NCBI RefSeq assembly: GCF_024345225.1
Contig: NZ_BROD01000001.1
Coordinates: 2,986,362 to 3,050,361 of the forward strand
DNA from: Clostridium sp. TW13
GTDB taxonomy: Bacteria > Bacillota > Clostridia > Clostridiales > Clostridiaceae
DNA length: 64,000 bases
Direction of reading: 5' to 3'
Both the position numbers and the translations under genes were made by a program. Shown one piece after another: positions 17,029-26,107 of the stretch; position 1 is the stretch's first letter; each line of letters opens with the position of its first letter. The notes beneath the pieces were generated by a model. The model saw only the letters and a list, made by a program, of their open reading frames with translations. It had not been told where the DNA came from and searched no databases.

Positions 17029-18015
17029 CTATTTTTTGTCTTTACTATCTGAGCCACCTGTAGTTATATTCTTATTTTTATTTCCTGCATCAGAAATTGA
17101 GCTTCTCATGTTTGTATCTGCAATAACATTCTGCATATCATAATAATCCATTATTCCAAGTTTACCTTCTCTAAGTGCATAAGCCATTGCTCTTGGTACT
17201 TCTGCTTCTGCTTCTACAACTGCAGCTCTCATTTCTTGTTCCTTAGCTACAGCCATTGCTCTTCTCTCTTCTGCTTTAGCTTGTGCTATATTCTTATCAG
17301 CTTCTGCTTGTAATGTTTGAAGTTGAGCTCCTATATTTCTTCCAACATCTACGTCTGCTATATCAATGGATAAAATCTCAAATGCTGTACCTGCATCTAA
17401 TCCTTTATTTAATACTGTTTTTGAGATTGCATCTGGATTCTCTAACACTATCTTATGACTAGTAGAAGAACCAACTGTAGTTACTATACCTTCACCAACT
17501 CTTGCTAAAATAGTTGCCTCTCCTGCACCACCAACAAGTCTTTCAAGGTTAGCTCTAACTGTAACTCTAGCCTTAACTAAAAGTTCAATACCATCCTTTG
17601 CGACTGCTGAAACATTTGGTGTTTCAATTACTCTTGGGTTAACACTCATTTTAACTGCTTCTAAAACATCTCTACCTGCTAAATCAATAGCAGCTGCTTT
17701 TTCAAATTGTAAGTCTATATCAGCTCTATGTGCAGCAATCAATGCATTTACTACATTGTCTACATTACCACCAGCTAAATAATGTGCTTCTAACTGATTA
17801 ACAGTTAGTCCCATACCAGCCTTTGTTGATTTTATAAGTGGAATTACTATTTTAGCTGGTACAACTCTTCTTAGTCTCATACCAATTAAATTGAATATAC
17901 TTACTTTAACATTGGCTGCTAAAGAAGATATCCATAATCCTAGTGGTACAAAGGTTACAAACAAAGATAATATAAGTACCACTACTACAACAATAATAAT
18001 TAAACTAGCATTCAT
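17029..18015 (-). CDS. floA: Flotillin-like membrane-microdomain scaffold FloA
   Basis: 328 aa, the usual FloA length. The N-terminus inserts in the membrane (about residues 3-30). The SPFH domain follows, including [20 protein letters not shown] and [20 protein letters not shown]. The Glu/Ala-rich flotillin coiled coil ([20 protein letters not shown]) precedes the tail [20 protein letters not shown]. FloA organises functional membrane microdomains that gather signalling kinases and transport proteins. Gene order nfeD-floA is the standard pair. The surrounding two-component genes are not standard. Confidence 0.95.
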   Translation of the reverse strand: MNASLIIIVVVVVLILSLFVTFVPLGLWISSLAANVKVSIFNLIGMRLRRVVPAKIVIPLIKSTKAGMGLTVNQLEAHYLAGGNVDNVVNALIAAHRADIDLQFEKAAAIDLAGRDVLEAVKMSVNPRVIETPNVSAVAKDGIELLVKARVTVRANLERLVGGAGEATILARVGEGIVTTVGSSTSHKIVLENPDAISKTVLNKGLDAGTAFEILSIDIADVDVGRNIGAQLQTLQAEADKNIAQAKAEERRAMAVAKEQEMRAAVVEAEAEVPRAMAYALREGKLGIMDYYDMQNVIADTNMRSSISDAGNKNKNITTGGSDSKDKK

Positions 18016-18040
18016 TATTAATCTCTCCTCACATAATAAT

Positions 18041-18535
18041 TTATATTTTTGATTTTTTCACTACCAACTTTACTCCATTAACCTTAAAAATTTCAACATT
18101 AGTTCCACTAGGAATATACTCTCCCTCTGAAATCACATCAAACTTAACTCCATCTATATCTACAGAACCTGATGGTCTTAAATCTGTAATTGTAATTCCT
18201 TTTTTCCCAAGTAAATAATCTAAATCTGAAGAACTAATATATCCATGTTCCTTCTTTTGCTCTTCTGACAATATTAGTGGTTTAAACAGCCTTCCTTTCG
18301 AAAAAAATGTTATGACCACACCAAGCATTATGCCTAGCACAGCTAATATCACTAATGACATAACCAATGCTTGAGCAAAGTTTTGAGCTGTTAATACTAC
18401 CGCTAATATTAAACATATTCCACCTACAATTCCGGGTACACCAAAACCAGGAATATGCATTTCTAAAAGTACTAAACCAAAGCCTACAATTAAAAGTATA
18501 ATTGTTATAAGTGTAATATTTGATAGCAGTCCCAT
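18041..18535 (-). CDS. NfeD-like membrane protein (short form), partner of FloA
   Basis: 164 aa, start supported by AAGGAGGGAGG. Three membrane helices (about 5-30, 32-52, 58-80) with the conserved [19 protein letters not shown] soluble OB-fold domain follows ([20 protein letters not shown] and [15 protein letters not shown]). This is the short NfeD class without the ClpP-like protease part. NfeD and flotillin work together at the membrane. It lies 25 bp upstream of floA. Confidence 0.92.
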   Translation of the reverse strand: MGLLSNITLITIILLIVGFGLVLLEMHIPGFGVPGIVGGICLILAVVLTAQNFAQALVMSLVILAVLGIMLGVVITFFSKGRLFKPLILSEEQKKEHGYISSSDLDYLLGKKGITITDLRPSGSVDIDGVKFDVISEGEYIPSGTNVEIFKVNGVKLVVKKSKI

Positions 18536-18641
18536 GTATTTTCTACCTCCCTCCTTACTATATAGATATAATAATACTGATAATAAAACTTATACATAGA
18601 ATTCTTCTGAAAAATACATTTTTGAGGCTGAAATGTCATTT

Positions 18642-18691
18642 AGGCATCTGAAAATAGACTAGCATATAAACCTAATTAATTTCATGTGCCT
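18642..18691. repeat. AGGCAT-family short repeat, copy 4
   Basis: 50 bp, AGGCATCTGAAAATAGACT to TTCATGTGCCT, with CATATAAACC in the middle. It overlaps the 3' end of the kinase gene: the stop codon at 18672 and the final codons (AHEIN) lie in it. It sits upstream of nfeD. Confidence 0.55.
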
Positions 18692-19541
18692 TATATCCCT
18701 TTTTAGGTAAAATTATTGCAAAACATGTCTTTCTCTCGTTTGATGTAACTGTTACAGTGCCTGAAAAACTTTCAACAATTTCTTTGACTATAGAAAGTCC
18801 CATACCATCTCCCTTATCCCCTTTGGTAGTAAAGCCTTGTTTAAATATCTCCCCTATAATTTCTTTAGGTATAACACTGCCATTATTTGATATATAAACA
18901 CTAATATTCTCTAAATCCTCCATAAACTCAACGAGCATATATCTATCATCAGGCTTTAACTTTAAAGCAAATATTGCATTATCTATTATATTTCCTACTA
19001 CTCTGCAAAACTCCCATGCTTCCATACTAAGCTGACTCAAATCACTTTTTATTTCTAATTCCATCTCTATCCCATTCTTTTCTGCCATCTGAAGCTTTGC
19101 TTGAAGCAGTGCATTTACTGCTGGCTTTGAGGTTTTTAAGGCCTTACTAACTCTTACAATGTCTTTGTAGACAGGCTCTATATATTTTCTAGCCTCATCA
19201 AACTCTTCAAGTTCCATCAAAGAGTAAATAACCTGAATATGATTTAAGTAATCATGCCTTTGAGTTCTTAAAGTTGTATTAAATTTCTCAAGATCTTTTA
19301 TAGTATCTATTAAATTATTTCTACCTTTTTTAAACAAAATATTATAAAATATAATTCCAGTAATTATATTATTAACACCTATGCTTATTGCAATAATATA
19401 GACAATAAAGTTTCCATCAAGCATGTATGGGTTTCTATTTTTATAATAAATAAACAATGTTATAAGTACCATTTGTACTAAATTTAAAAAAATAGAGATT
19501 ATTACTACTTTAGATATGTTATATCTTGGCTTCTTAATCAT
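18672..19541 (-). CDS. GHKL/Spo0B-type sensor histidine kinase
   Basis: 289 aa. Two membrane helices (about 10-30 and 45-68) with almost no external domain. A Spo0B-like alpha-helical H-box has LRTQRHDYLNHIQVIYSL (His near 96). The ATPase domain shows NIIDNAIFAL (N box) and GDGMGLSIV (G box). This is the kind that pairs with LytTR regulators. The small input domain suggests sensing in the bilayer itself, which would fit the FloA/NfeD genes downstream. The last residues are encoded by a short dispersed repeat. Confidence 0.87.
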   Translation of the reverse strand: MIKKPRYNISKVVIISIFLNLVQMVLITLFIYYKNRNPYMLDGNFIVYIIAISIGVNNIITGIIFYNILFKKGRNNLIDTIKDLEKFNTTLRTQRHDYLNHIQVIYSLMELEEFDEARKYIEPVYKDIVRVSKALKTSKPAVNALLQAKLQMAEKNGIEMELEIKSDLSQLSMEAWEFCRVVGNIIDNAIFALKLKPDDRYMLVEFMEDLENISVYISNNGSVIPKEIIGEIFKQGFTTKGDKGDGMGLSIVKEIVESFSGTVTVTSNERKTCFAIILPKKGYKAHEIN

Positions 19542-19683
19542 CCTGTCTTTACCACCTTATCAAATATGCCTTTAATATATTTTACCATATATTCCTCGTA
19601 TTAACTCATATTCTTATATAACATTTATAATCTAAAAAAATAAAATAATACAATTCAAGCTTTTTCTACTCTTAGGCTTTTCA

Positions 19684-20769
19684 TTAAAAAGATCTTACAA
19701 GTTCATCAGATATATTGTTTATATTAGACGCAAACCATTGGCATACCTTAGTTGAAAATCTAGCATTATTAAGAAGTAACTCCCTATTGGGATTATTTGA
19801 TGAATAGTATTGATTGTAATAATTAGGAAATAAGAGTTGATAAAAATACACATATGGCATCATCTTTAAATCATAACTATTTAATTCTCCATATCGTAAA
19901 AAACTTTGTATATATCTTTTTAAATTTTCAATGTTTATAGTTCCATCTATGCAATCACTATCTGCAATTGAAAATGACCTTATAACTTCCCAACAAATTG
20001 GATGTATGCATGCAGATGTAAAATCAATAATCCCATTAATGGATTGTTGTCCACAAACTATTTGATTTATAGAATAATCCCCATGAGTTGATTTACAAGT
20101 TAAGTCCATTACTCTAATATCTTCTTTGGGGATTGTATTAAGAATTTCCACTCTAGACTGAATATCTTTCATAATATCTATATCATTTTTAGCTTCTGCA
20201 ATTTTTAATGTTTGTAGATAACTTGATATTGATTTTTTAGGTGACATATTCTCAAAATACCCTTCACCAATTCCTATTGGTAGTATACTTATTTGTTCCA
20301 TGGCTTTTTGTATTTTCCCTAGCATAACTGCACTATCTCTCATAAGCCATTCTGATGCTGTATTAGGTTTATATACCTCACCTCTTATATAATTTTTAAG
20401 ATGATATATATTTCCTCCATCATTGAGAATATATTTGCCTTGTTTAGTTAAATAAAATTTAGATACAGGTATATTTTCATTTGCAAGTACTTCGTGAATT
20501 TTGGGTTCATTATCAGGATTATTCATACCATTATCCTCAACATTTTTAAGGATAAATTCTCCTTTATCAGTTAAAATATAATAACAGATTGAGCTCATGC
20601 CATTTGCTATTTTATCTATATTTGAAATTGAACCTATGCTGTAATTTTCATCAATTAATTTAGAAATCATCCTTTTCTCTAACTTTAAAGAGTTTAAATC
20701 ATGTTTAGATGATAAGTTTTCTATTTTTCTAGACTTATTAATATAATTATTGATCTTATTTATATTCAT
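19684..20769 (-). CDS. APH-family small-molecule kinase (CotS/aminoglycoside phosphotransferase fold)
   Basis: 361 aa from the ATG at 20769, 8 nt after GGGG; a GTG two codons upstream is too close to that site. The protein-kinase-like fold is indicated by NGMSSICYYILTDKGEFILK (N-lobe with Lys), STHGDYSINQIV (catalytic loop; usually HGDLHPGNIL), and GIIDFTSACIHP (metal-binding Asp). Such enzymes phosphorylate choline, homoserine, antibiotics or spore-coat sugars. The substitution of NQIV for GNIL is mild. It is monocistronic, and the substrate is unknown. Confidence 0.75.
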   Translation of the reverse strand: MNINKINNYINKSRKIENLSSKHDLNSLKLEKRMISKLIDENYSIGSISNIDKIANGMSSICYYILTDKGEFILKNVEDNGMNNPDNEPKIHEVLANENIPVSKFYLTKQGKYILNDGGNIYHLKNYIRGEVYKPNTASEWLMRDSAVMLGKIQKAMEQISILPIGIGEGYFENMSPKKSISSYLQTLKIAEAKNDIDIMKDIQSRVEILNTIPKEDIRVMDLTCKSTHGDYSINQIVCGQQSINGIIDFTSACIHPICWEVIRSFSIADSDCIDGTINIENLKRYIQSFLRYGELNSYDLKMMPYVYFYQLLFPNYYNQYYSSNNPNRELLLNNARFSTKVCQWFASNINNISDELVRSF

Positions 20770-21084
20770 ATTCACATCCCCTTATTTTTTATCAATATTC
20801 CTTCCACCACTTTCTTTAATAACAACTTTTATTAGTATAAATGTCCTCTTGAAATCGTAATGTTATCATAAATATTCCTTAACATAATTTTTTTTCCACT
20901 TTTAAGCCTCGCCATATTTAAACAAATCCATATAAAATCCACTCATTTGTAAACAAAACAAAACATTGTTTATATTTAATTACACAATATCAATATATAT
21001 ACATAATGTCAACATAACCCATTAGCTTTATTAATATTATTTAAAAAAATAAAAAAGGAGCCTCTCTTCCATATAAACTAAAGA

Positions 21085-21132
21085 ATACCTACAGGCTAAA
21101 CACTTTTTTTCATGTGTCCAGTCTATAGGTAT
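21085..21132 (-). terminator. Terminator after the U32 gene
   Basis: ATACCTA with TAGGTAT outside, AG-CT pairs, then ACAC with GTGT inside. ATCATTTT lies at the base. It is the only structured item in the gap 20770-21201, which otherwise shows AT-rich leader sequence. Confidence 0.6.
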
Positions 21133-21201
21133 CATTTTAGATTTTGTTCTCCTTTATATGCATTACAACTTTGACGTTCATATTTATAGAATGCTCACTA
21201 A

Positions 21202-22221
21202 TTAATAATAGCATTGACCACTGCATTTATCATTAAACAACTTATCTTTTACTTTATCCTCATAAGCCTTACTATCTTCAATATCACTTAGAATATCAAT
21301 AGCCCTCTTTAGATTTCTAACGTCCTTTTCCATATTCTCAATGGAATTTCCTCTTCCAACTACTTTTAAATGTGTAATGCCTGCTTCTTTCAATTTTCTC
21401 AAAGAGCATAGTCCACAACCTGTACTACCAAGAACGTATGACTCTGCTATTTCCTCTCCACTTTCTACACATTCTCTATCTTCTGTATTCAAATCTTCTT
21501 CATTTTCCTGATTTTCTAGCTCCTTATAATAAAATTCAAGCTTACTATCAACCTCTTTAAAATTATTAGCTTGTGCACTTAATTTTGATAACTGATATGG
21601 CATTTTACATAAATGAATCAATTCATCACAATGCAATGAATTGCAAAATGCCCCGGTATAATGGCATCTCTCGTTTAAGATAAATGCTTCGTATTGAAGA
21701 TTTTTCACCTTGTTATTGCTTATGCATGAACTCATATCCTCAATTGTATTTTTTCTATGAAATATGTAACGAGATATATTCAACTTATTAAAGAAATCAA
21801 TGGATAACTGATTCAATTCAGCGCATTCTCCACTTAAATGTATTGAACATTGTATATCCTTTTCTTTCAAATACAATATAAGAGCAATATCTGCAATAAT
21901 AAAATCTCTAAAACCAATATCTATAAGATTCTTTATCATGTTAGCTATCATTTCATATTGTTCTTCAAGATAGTATAAATAATTAAAAGTTATACTTACT
22001 GGCACCTTATATACATCAACCATTTTTCTAAGTATTTTCATATCCTCAAAAGAACCTATCTGAATATTATAATAAAGCACCTCTCTTCTATTTAACGGAA
22101 ATACGCTGCTGTATTTTTTATTCCACTCATAAGGAACATATCCACAAAACACTTCGTCTGTTCCTGCCTTCACCAGTGTTATATAATCATCAATACATCC
22201 AAGTCCTGCTACTATTTTCAC
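21202..22221 (-). CDS. U32-family protein with Fe-S-type cysteine set
   Basis: 339 aa, GTG start, AGGAGG 13 nt upstream. The U32 TIM-barrel is suggested by AGLGCIDDYITLVKAGTDEV at the start and VPVSITFNYL plus FIIADIALILYLKEK in the middle. The Cys cluster of this family is present (LNERCHYTGAFCNSLHCDE, then a Cys in HLCKMPYQL). Additional cysteines occur in GCGLC and at the end, CSGQCYY. U32 proteins such as UbiU/UbiV, TrhP and RlhA are Fe-S enzymes that hydroxylate quinone or RNA bases. An acidic insert lies at about 235-265. Its neighbour at 22776 looks like a second U32 protein. Confidence 0.75.
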   Translation of the reverse strand: MKIVAGLGCIDDYITLVKAGTDEVFCGYVPYEWNKKYSSVFPLNRREVLYYNIQIGSFEDMKILRKMVDVYKVPVSITFNYLYYLEEQYEMIANMIKNLIDIGFRDFIIADIALILYLKEKDIQCSIHLSGECAELNQLSIDFFNKLNISRYIFHRKNTIEDMSSCISNNKVKNLQYEAFILNERCHYTGAFCNSLHCDELIHLCKMPYQLSKLSAQANNFKEVDSKLEFYYKELENQENEEDLNTEDRECVESGEEIAESYVLGSTGCGLCSLRKLKEAGITHLKVVGRGNSIENMEKDVRNLKRAIDILSDIEDSKAYEDKVKDKLFNDKCSGQCYY

Positions 22222-22399
22222 TATACTTTAATAACCTCCTAAGCACATACTATGCAGATGTTTATATAAAATTTTTTCATTTTAACTACTATCTAGTTTT
22301 TTATTGCATTCTTCATAATTTATATGTACATCATATTTTTCATTTTAAAAATACATAATTACTTCAATCCCGTTCCACTGCATCTGTTACCAACTTATT

Positions 22400-22527
22400 T
22401 TATCCGATATCTAGCATCCGTAACACTCCAACTTCTTTAAGTTGGAGATAACGGCTGCACGCTCCTGGATAAGTTCAACTAAGATTCAGATGGGGATACA
22501 CCCCACCTGAATCAAGTTTCACTTGAT
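22400..22527 (+). repeat. Modular hairpin element, copy C (128 bp, no apical module)
   Basis: This copy shows the core fold best. TTATCC pairs with GGATAA. GCATCCGT and CTCCAACTT pair with AAGTTGGAG and ACGGCTGC across matched internal loops. A short CTT apex replaces the long insert of copies A and B. GATTCAGATGGGG pairs with CCCCACCTGAATC, and the ATCAAGT/ACTTGAT end hairpin is intact. It lies 3' of the 22776 gene and upstream of the U32 gene. Confidence 0.8.
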
Positions 22528-22592
22528 ATTATATTTTGCAATACATCATTATTTAAGTACCTATGTAGGTATATGTGTTAATCATATGTCCA

Positions 22593-22679
22593 TATAGAAC
22601 TATTCCACCTAAATGTTGGTGAAAATTTTGTCGAATTTTTGTAACTTGTCCACCAACATTATTATGGAACAGTTCTATA
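22593..22679. repeat. 87-bp long inverted repeat
   Basis: Outer arms TATAGAACTATTCCA and TGGAACAGTTCTATA (15 bp, one mismatch), a 4x4 internal loop, perfect inner arms AATGTTGGTG and CACCAACATT, and a 29-nt loop. No T run follows on either strand, so a terminator is unlikely. A 14-nt piece, TTGGTGGACAAGTT, recurs near 30064. Confidence 0.6.
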
Positions 22680-22775
22680 CAGATACTGAATGTAACTACC
22701 TCCATAACTCCTATTGGTTCTAAATTATACATAAGCTATACTCCAAAACACACAGCATTTATTATAATCTATATA

Positions 22776-24110
22776 TTATACAAAATTTAAGACAACTCTA
22801 TCTATACCACTATTTATATAATATTCTAATTCCTTTGGATTTTTAAGCATTGTATCATCAAAGGCAAATAAAGAATTATATCTTCCAACCATTTTTAAAT
22901 GCTTTGGATAAGCAAATACATAATCCTTACAATACTTAGGGCAATGAGTTATAAGCTTTTGATTTCCTCTATCCATAGTTGTGCACATCGCATATAGAGG
23001 ACAATATTGTGACGTGTTGGTTTGATAAAAAGGCATATGTAAACTATGGTAACCATCTGCAATAGAAGTCCTATATCCACAACTTTCATATTCGTAGCGC
23101 TCTATTTTATATTCTTTAAGAAACTTACTATAAATTGAAATGTTGAGATTATTCTTTCCTATTAATTCTTGAGCAAACCCATTTTTGTAAATATATCTTG
23201 GATCTTTTTTTCTTTTATTTAATAAAACTCCCAAAGACAATCTAAAATAATCCGTTTTATCTTCAACTAACCTTATCATTCCAAAATCATTTATTACAAT
23301 CTCTATAATCCTGTCGTTTTCTCTACACCAATTATATACTTTTTCTATAACACTCTTTGTTTTTTCTATGTAATTGTCTCTCATATATGTAAAACATAAC
23401 GTGACTTGCAATTGCTCTTCCTTGGCCTTTTGAAGCATACTCATCAATAAATCAATTTTGGGAAATAAATTATGACAAAACTCATTGCCAATATAAAGTC
23501 TTGTGATATCTTTTTGAAACAACTTATGATTCTCTGCAAAGTTTTGTTTCAAGTAATCACTCTTAAATTCTGCTATATTTTTTTGCATATACTGTTCATA
23601 TAAAATATCATTATCTAAAGTAATAGCTAATTCTATTGAGTCAATGATATCCTCATTCCATCCTGAATAATTTAATCCTGACATCCAATCTTTCTTTTGT
23701 TCTGAATAATACTTATAAAATTCATAATCCAATTCTGCAGGATATCCAACCATTTCTTTTGAAAACTCATTTTCATCACCAAAAGCTTTAGCCATAATGT
23801 AGTTTGAATATTTTTTAAATATGTTTCTTACGTTATCTGAATATTCTTGTGCTTCAATTGAAAAAACATATGTAAAACTAAAATTGCCTTGTGTTTTTGC
23901 TATAATCTTATAGTTTTTAATTATTACTTCTCTGTATCTATTTTCATCAAATATATAAAACATTACTCTTATACAATCCATGTTACATATTTCTTCTGCC
24001 ACACGCACAGTTAACCTTTCAGGAGATATTTTCAATATGCGTACTTCTCTATCATCTAAAAAACACGTTACAAGTCCTGATGGTAATAATTCAACCTCTT
24101 CTTTTTCCAA
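22776..24110 (-). CDS. U32-like protein with N-terminal PilZ-like domain
   Basis: About 445 aa from a TTG at 24110, 10 nt after AGAGGGG; the frame continues upstream but without a ribosome site. The first 100 residues (VTCFLDDREVRILKISPERL) look like a PilZ-type beta-barrel. The middle (LQVTLCFTYMRDNYIEKTK, IIEIVINDFGMIRLV) matches the U32 strand-helix pattern of an N-terminal strand followed by an 'N-D-x-G' turn. The C-terminus has a cysteine cluster (ESCGYRTS, QYCPLYAMC, HCPKYC). It may form a pair with the U32 protein at 21202, as UbiU does with UbiV. Both domain calls are by pattern only. Confidence 0.55.
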   Translation of the reverse strand: MEKEEVELLPSGLVTCFLDDREVRILKISPERLTVRVAEEICNMDCIRVMFYIFDENRYREVIIKNYKIIAKTQGNFSFTYVFSIEAQEYSDNVRNIFKKYSNYIMAKAFGDENEFSKEMVGYPAELDYEFYKYYSEQKKDWMSGLNYSGWNEDIIDSIELAITLDNDILYEQYMQKNIAEFKSDYLKQNFAENHKLFQKDITRLYIGNEFCHNLFPKIDLLMSMLQKAKEEQLQVTLCFTYMRDNYIEKTKSVIEKVYNWCRENDRIIEIVINDFGMIRLVEDKTDYFRLSLGVLLNKRKKDPRYIYKNGFAQELIGKNNLNISIYSKFLKEYKIERYEYESCGYRTSIADGYHSLHMPFYQTNTSQYCPLYAMCTTMDRGNQKLITHCPKYCKDYVFAYPKHLKMVGRYNSLFAFDDTMLKNPKELEYYINSGIDRVVLNFV

Positions 24111-24168
24111 AGTAATGCTTCCCCTCTTTCTATTTACTTTTATAATAACACCAATCTTTATTAACACA

Positions 24169-24230
24169 AGGCATCTGAAAATACAAAGTTTTATATTCGA
24201 CGTATATTTGGATTTGCTATTTATAATAAT
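24169..24230. repeat. AGGCAT-family short repeat, copy 5
   Basis: Starts AGGCATCTGAAAATACAAAG. In reverse complement it contains AGCAAATCCAAATATACG, which aligns with the AACAAGTCCAAATA core of copies 1 and 3. The far end is not sharply defined. It lies 60 bp upstream of the TTG start at 24110. Confidence 0.5.
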
Positions 24231-24258
24231 TATAAGTATTTTGCTATTCAAATAAAAC

Positions 24259-24295
24259 AACCCACAAAAATCCAAACTTTAGATCTTTGTGGGTT
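24259..24295 (-). terminator. Terminator after the 139-aa gene
   Basis: AACCCACAAA with TTTGTGGGTT. On the minus strand it is followed by GTTTTATTT. It lies 13 bp past the stop at 24308. Confidence 0.8.
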
Positions 24296-24307
24296 CTATG
24301 ATATATT

Positions 24308-24727
24308 CTAGTTTTGTATACGAGGTATAAACCCAGTTATAATTAATGTTGACCATTCACTATTTTCATTATCAATCCATTGACATTCTATATCTAAATA
24401 TTTAAGCCATGCATTAAGTCCATAACTATTCTTACTTACGTTAGGGCACTTTCTGCCATGATGCTCTTTTATAACTTCTAGCAATTCAATTTGCTCATTT
24501 TTACCTAGCTCTTTATTTACTAATTCTTGTATTACCTCAAGACATTCTCTATATGCTCTTCCATCCTCAAGATAAATTTCATCTGAATAAATTTGTCTTT
24601 CTTTATTTAACTCATCAATAATTTCATTAATTTCTTCTTTATTAGATAAATAATACTTTGCTCTTCTTAATGCTGCAATGTCTCCATCTAATTTATTTAT
24701 CTTTTTCTCTAAATTTTCTTCTATCAT
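24308..24727 (-). CDS. Uncharacterised coiled-coil protein, 139 aa
   Basis: The first 75 residues are a long charged helix (EENLEKKINKLDGDIAALRR and EINEIIDELNKERQIYSDEI) that should form a coiled coil. The C-terminal part has HHGRKCPNV and ends with a hydrophobic strand, STLIITGFI. No family recognised and no signal peptide. It has a good ribosome site (AGAGAG-TAGG) and its own terminator, so it is a real, separate unit. Confidence 0.6.
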   Translation of the reverse strand: MIEENLEKKINKLDGDIAALRRAKYYLSNKEEINEIIDELNKERQIYSDEIYLEDGRAYRECLEVIQELVNKELGKNEQIELLEVIKEHHGRKCPNVSKNSYGLNAWLKYLDIECQWIDNENSEWSTLIITGFIPRIQN

Positions 24728-24835
24728 AAACCTACTCTCTTTTCATATATAAATTAATCTTCATCATAAAGATTAATTTATTATAACAGTAATAGCTTAT
24801 TATTACTACTATAGCTTAGAACTTTCATTGATTCT

Positions 24836-26107
24836 TTATCTTAATACTAGTGTGAAACTCATACCTTCACTTTCATACTCTGCAAAAATATCTCCATCCA
24901 TCTTTTGCATTATATACTTGCAGATATAAAGACCAAGTCCATTTCCTTGTTTATCTTTTGCATTGCTAGCCCTATAAAAGCTATCAAAAATATGATTGAA
25001 TTCATTTTGACTTATCTTTTCTCCACTATTGTATATCTTAATAAGCTGACAATAATCTTCTTCATAAAAAGATATCTTTATTTCTTTGCCATCACCATAC
25101 TTAAAGGCATTTTCTATTATATTTCCTATAACTTCAAAGGCTCTGTCCAAATCACCTTTGATTAGTTTATTATGATAGTCTTGTACAATGAAATCTATCA
25201 TTTTTAGCATACACTTTTCTTTATAAGTCACAATTACTTTATCAATTAAATCCTTTAAGTAAAATTCACTATCTTTAACTTCAATTTCAAGAATATCCTC
25301 ACTAGAAGTTTTTATTATCTCCTTTACGAAATTTTCTATTTCTAATGATTTTTCTTGTATTTGCTTTGCTGCTAATATCTTTCTCTCATTAGTATCATAA
25401 ACCTCTTCTTCTATTGCCTTGGCATAAAGTTTTATTGTATTTAGCGGTGTTTTTATATCATGTGAAATTGAAAGCAACAAGAGTTTCTTTTCCTTTTCAA
25501 GTTTAAGCTCTTTTATCTTATGATGATCCAAATTTTCCCTAAGTACATTAATTCCCCAAGTAAACTTCCCAAAATATCTACCTTTGTTTTCTTTAATATC
25601 TTCCTTTAAATTCCCTTTTGATAATTCATAAGGCATTTCACTTAGGATATTGAAGGGCCTAATAATTGAATTTCTAACATACAATAGAATTGAAATTATT
25701 ATGGCTGAAAAGATAAATAATATAAATTCTATACCTAATAAAATATTGTTATTTGAATTTTCAAGCACATAATTAAATCTTAAATAGCCTAAAAATTTTT
25801 CTCCATTATACCAAGGTTTAACTTCATATTGTACTCCATTTATGCTTTTATAAAACTTATCTGCAACATTCTTGTTTGTGGTTTCTGATTTAGATAAAAA
25901 AAGCACTGACTTTACATATTTATAAGATTCTAAATTAGGCTCAGTAAAGGATTCCCCCTCTACTAAGCCTAAATATATTCTATTTATTTCAACTTTATAT
26001 TCACTACTTAATTGTTCATTGTTTTTCTGAATCAAACCAAGTATTGCAAGTGAACTTACTAAATAAAGAACTATTACACTAGCAATTACTCTATCAAATT
26101 TCTTCAT
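24836..26107 (-). CDS. Sensor histidine kinase of the ABC-transporter locus
   Basis: 423 aa. Two membrane helices (about 8-27 and 125-147) bracket an extracellular sensor of roughly 95 residues. A HAMP-like linker leads to the H box SISHDIKTPLNTIKLYAKAI (His about 216). The ATPase shows EVIGNIIENAFKYG and GNGLGLYICK. Its ATG overlaps the regulator's stop region by 14 bp (26094-26107), so translation is coupled. It is the last gene of the permease-ATPase-regulator-kinase operon. Confidence 0.9.
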   Translation of the reverse strand: MKKFDRVIASVIVLYLVSSLAILGLIQKNNEQLSSEYKVEINRIYLGLVEGESFTEPNLESYKYVKSVLFLSKSETTNKNVADKFYKSINGVQYEVKPWYNGEKFLGYLRFNYVLENSNNNILLGIEFILFIFSAIIISILLYVRNSIIRPFNILSEMPYELSKGNLKEDIKENKGRYFGKFTWGINVLRENLDHHKIKELKLEKEKKLLLLSISHDIKTPLNTIKLYAKAIEEEVYDTNERKILAAKQIQEKSLEIENFVKEIIKTSSEDILEIEVKDSEFYLKDLIDKVIVTYKEKCMLKMIDFIVQDYHNKLIKGDLDRAFEVIGNIIENAFKYGDGKEIKISFYEEDYCQLIKIYNSGEKISQNEFNHIFDSFYRASNAKDKQGNGLGLYICKYIMQKMDGDIFAEYESEGMSFTLVLR

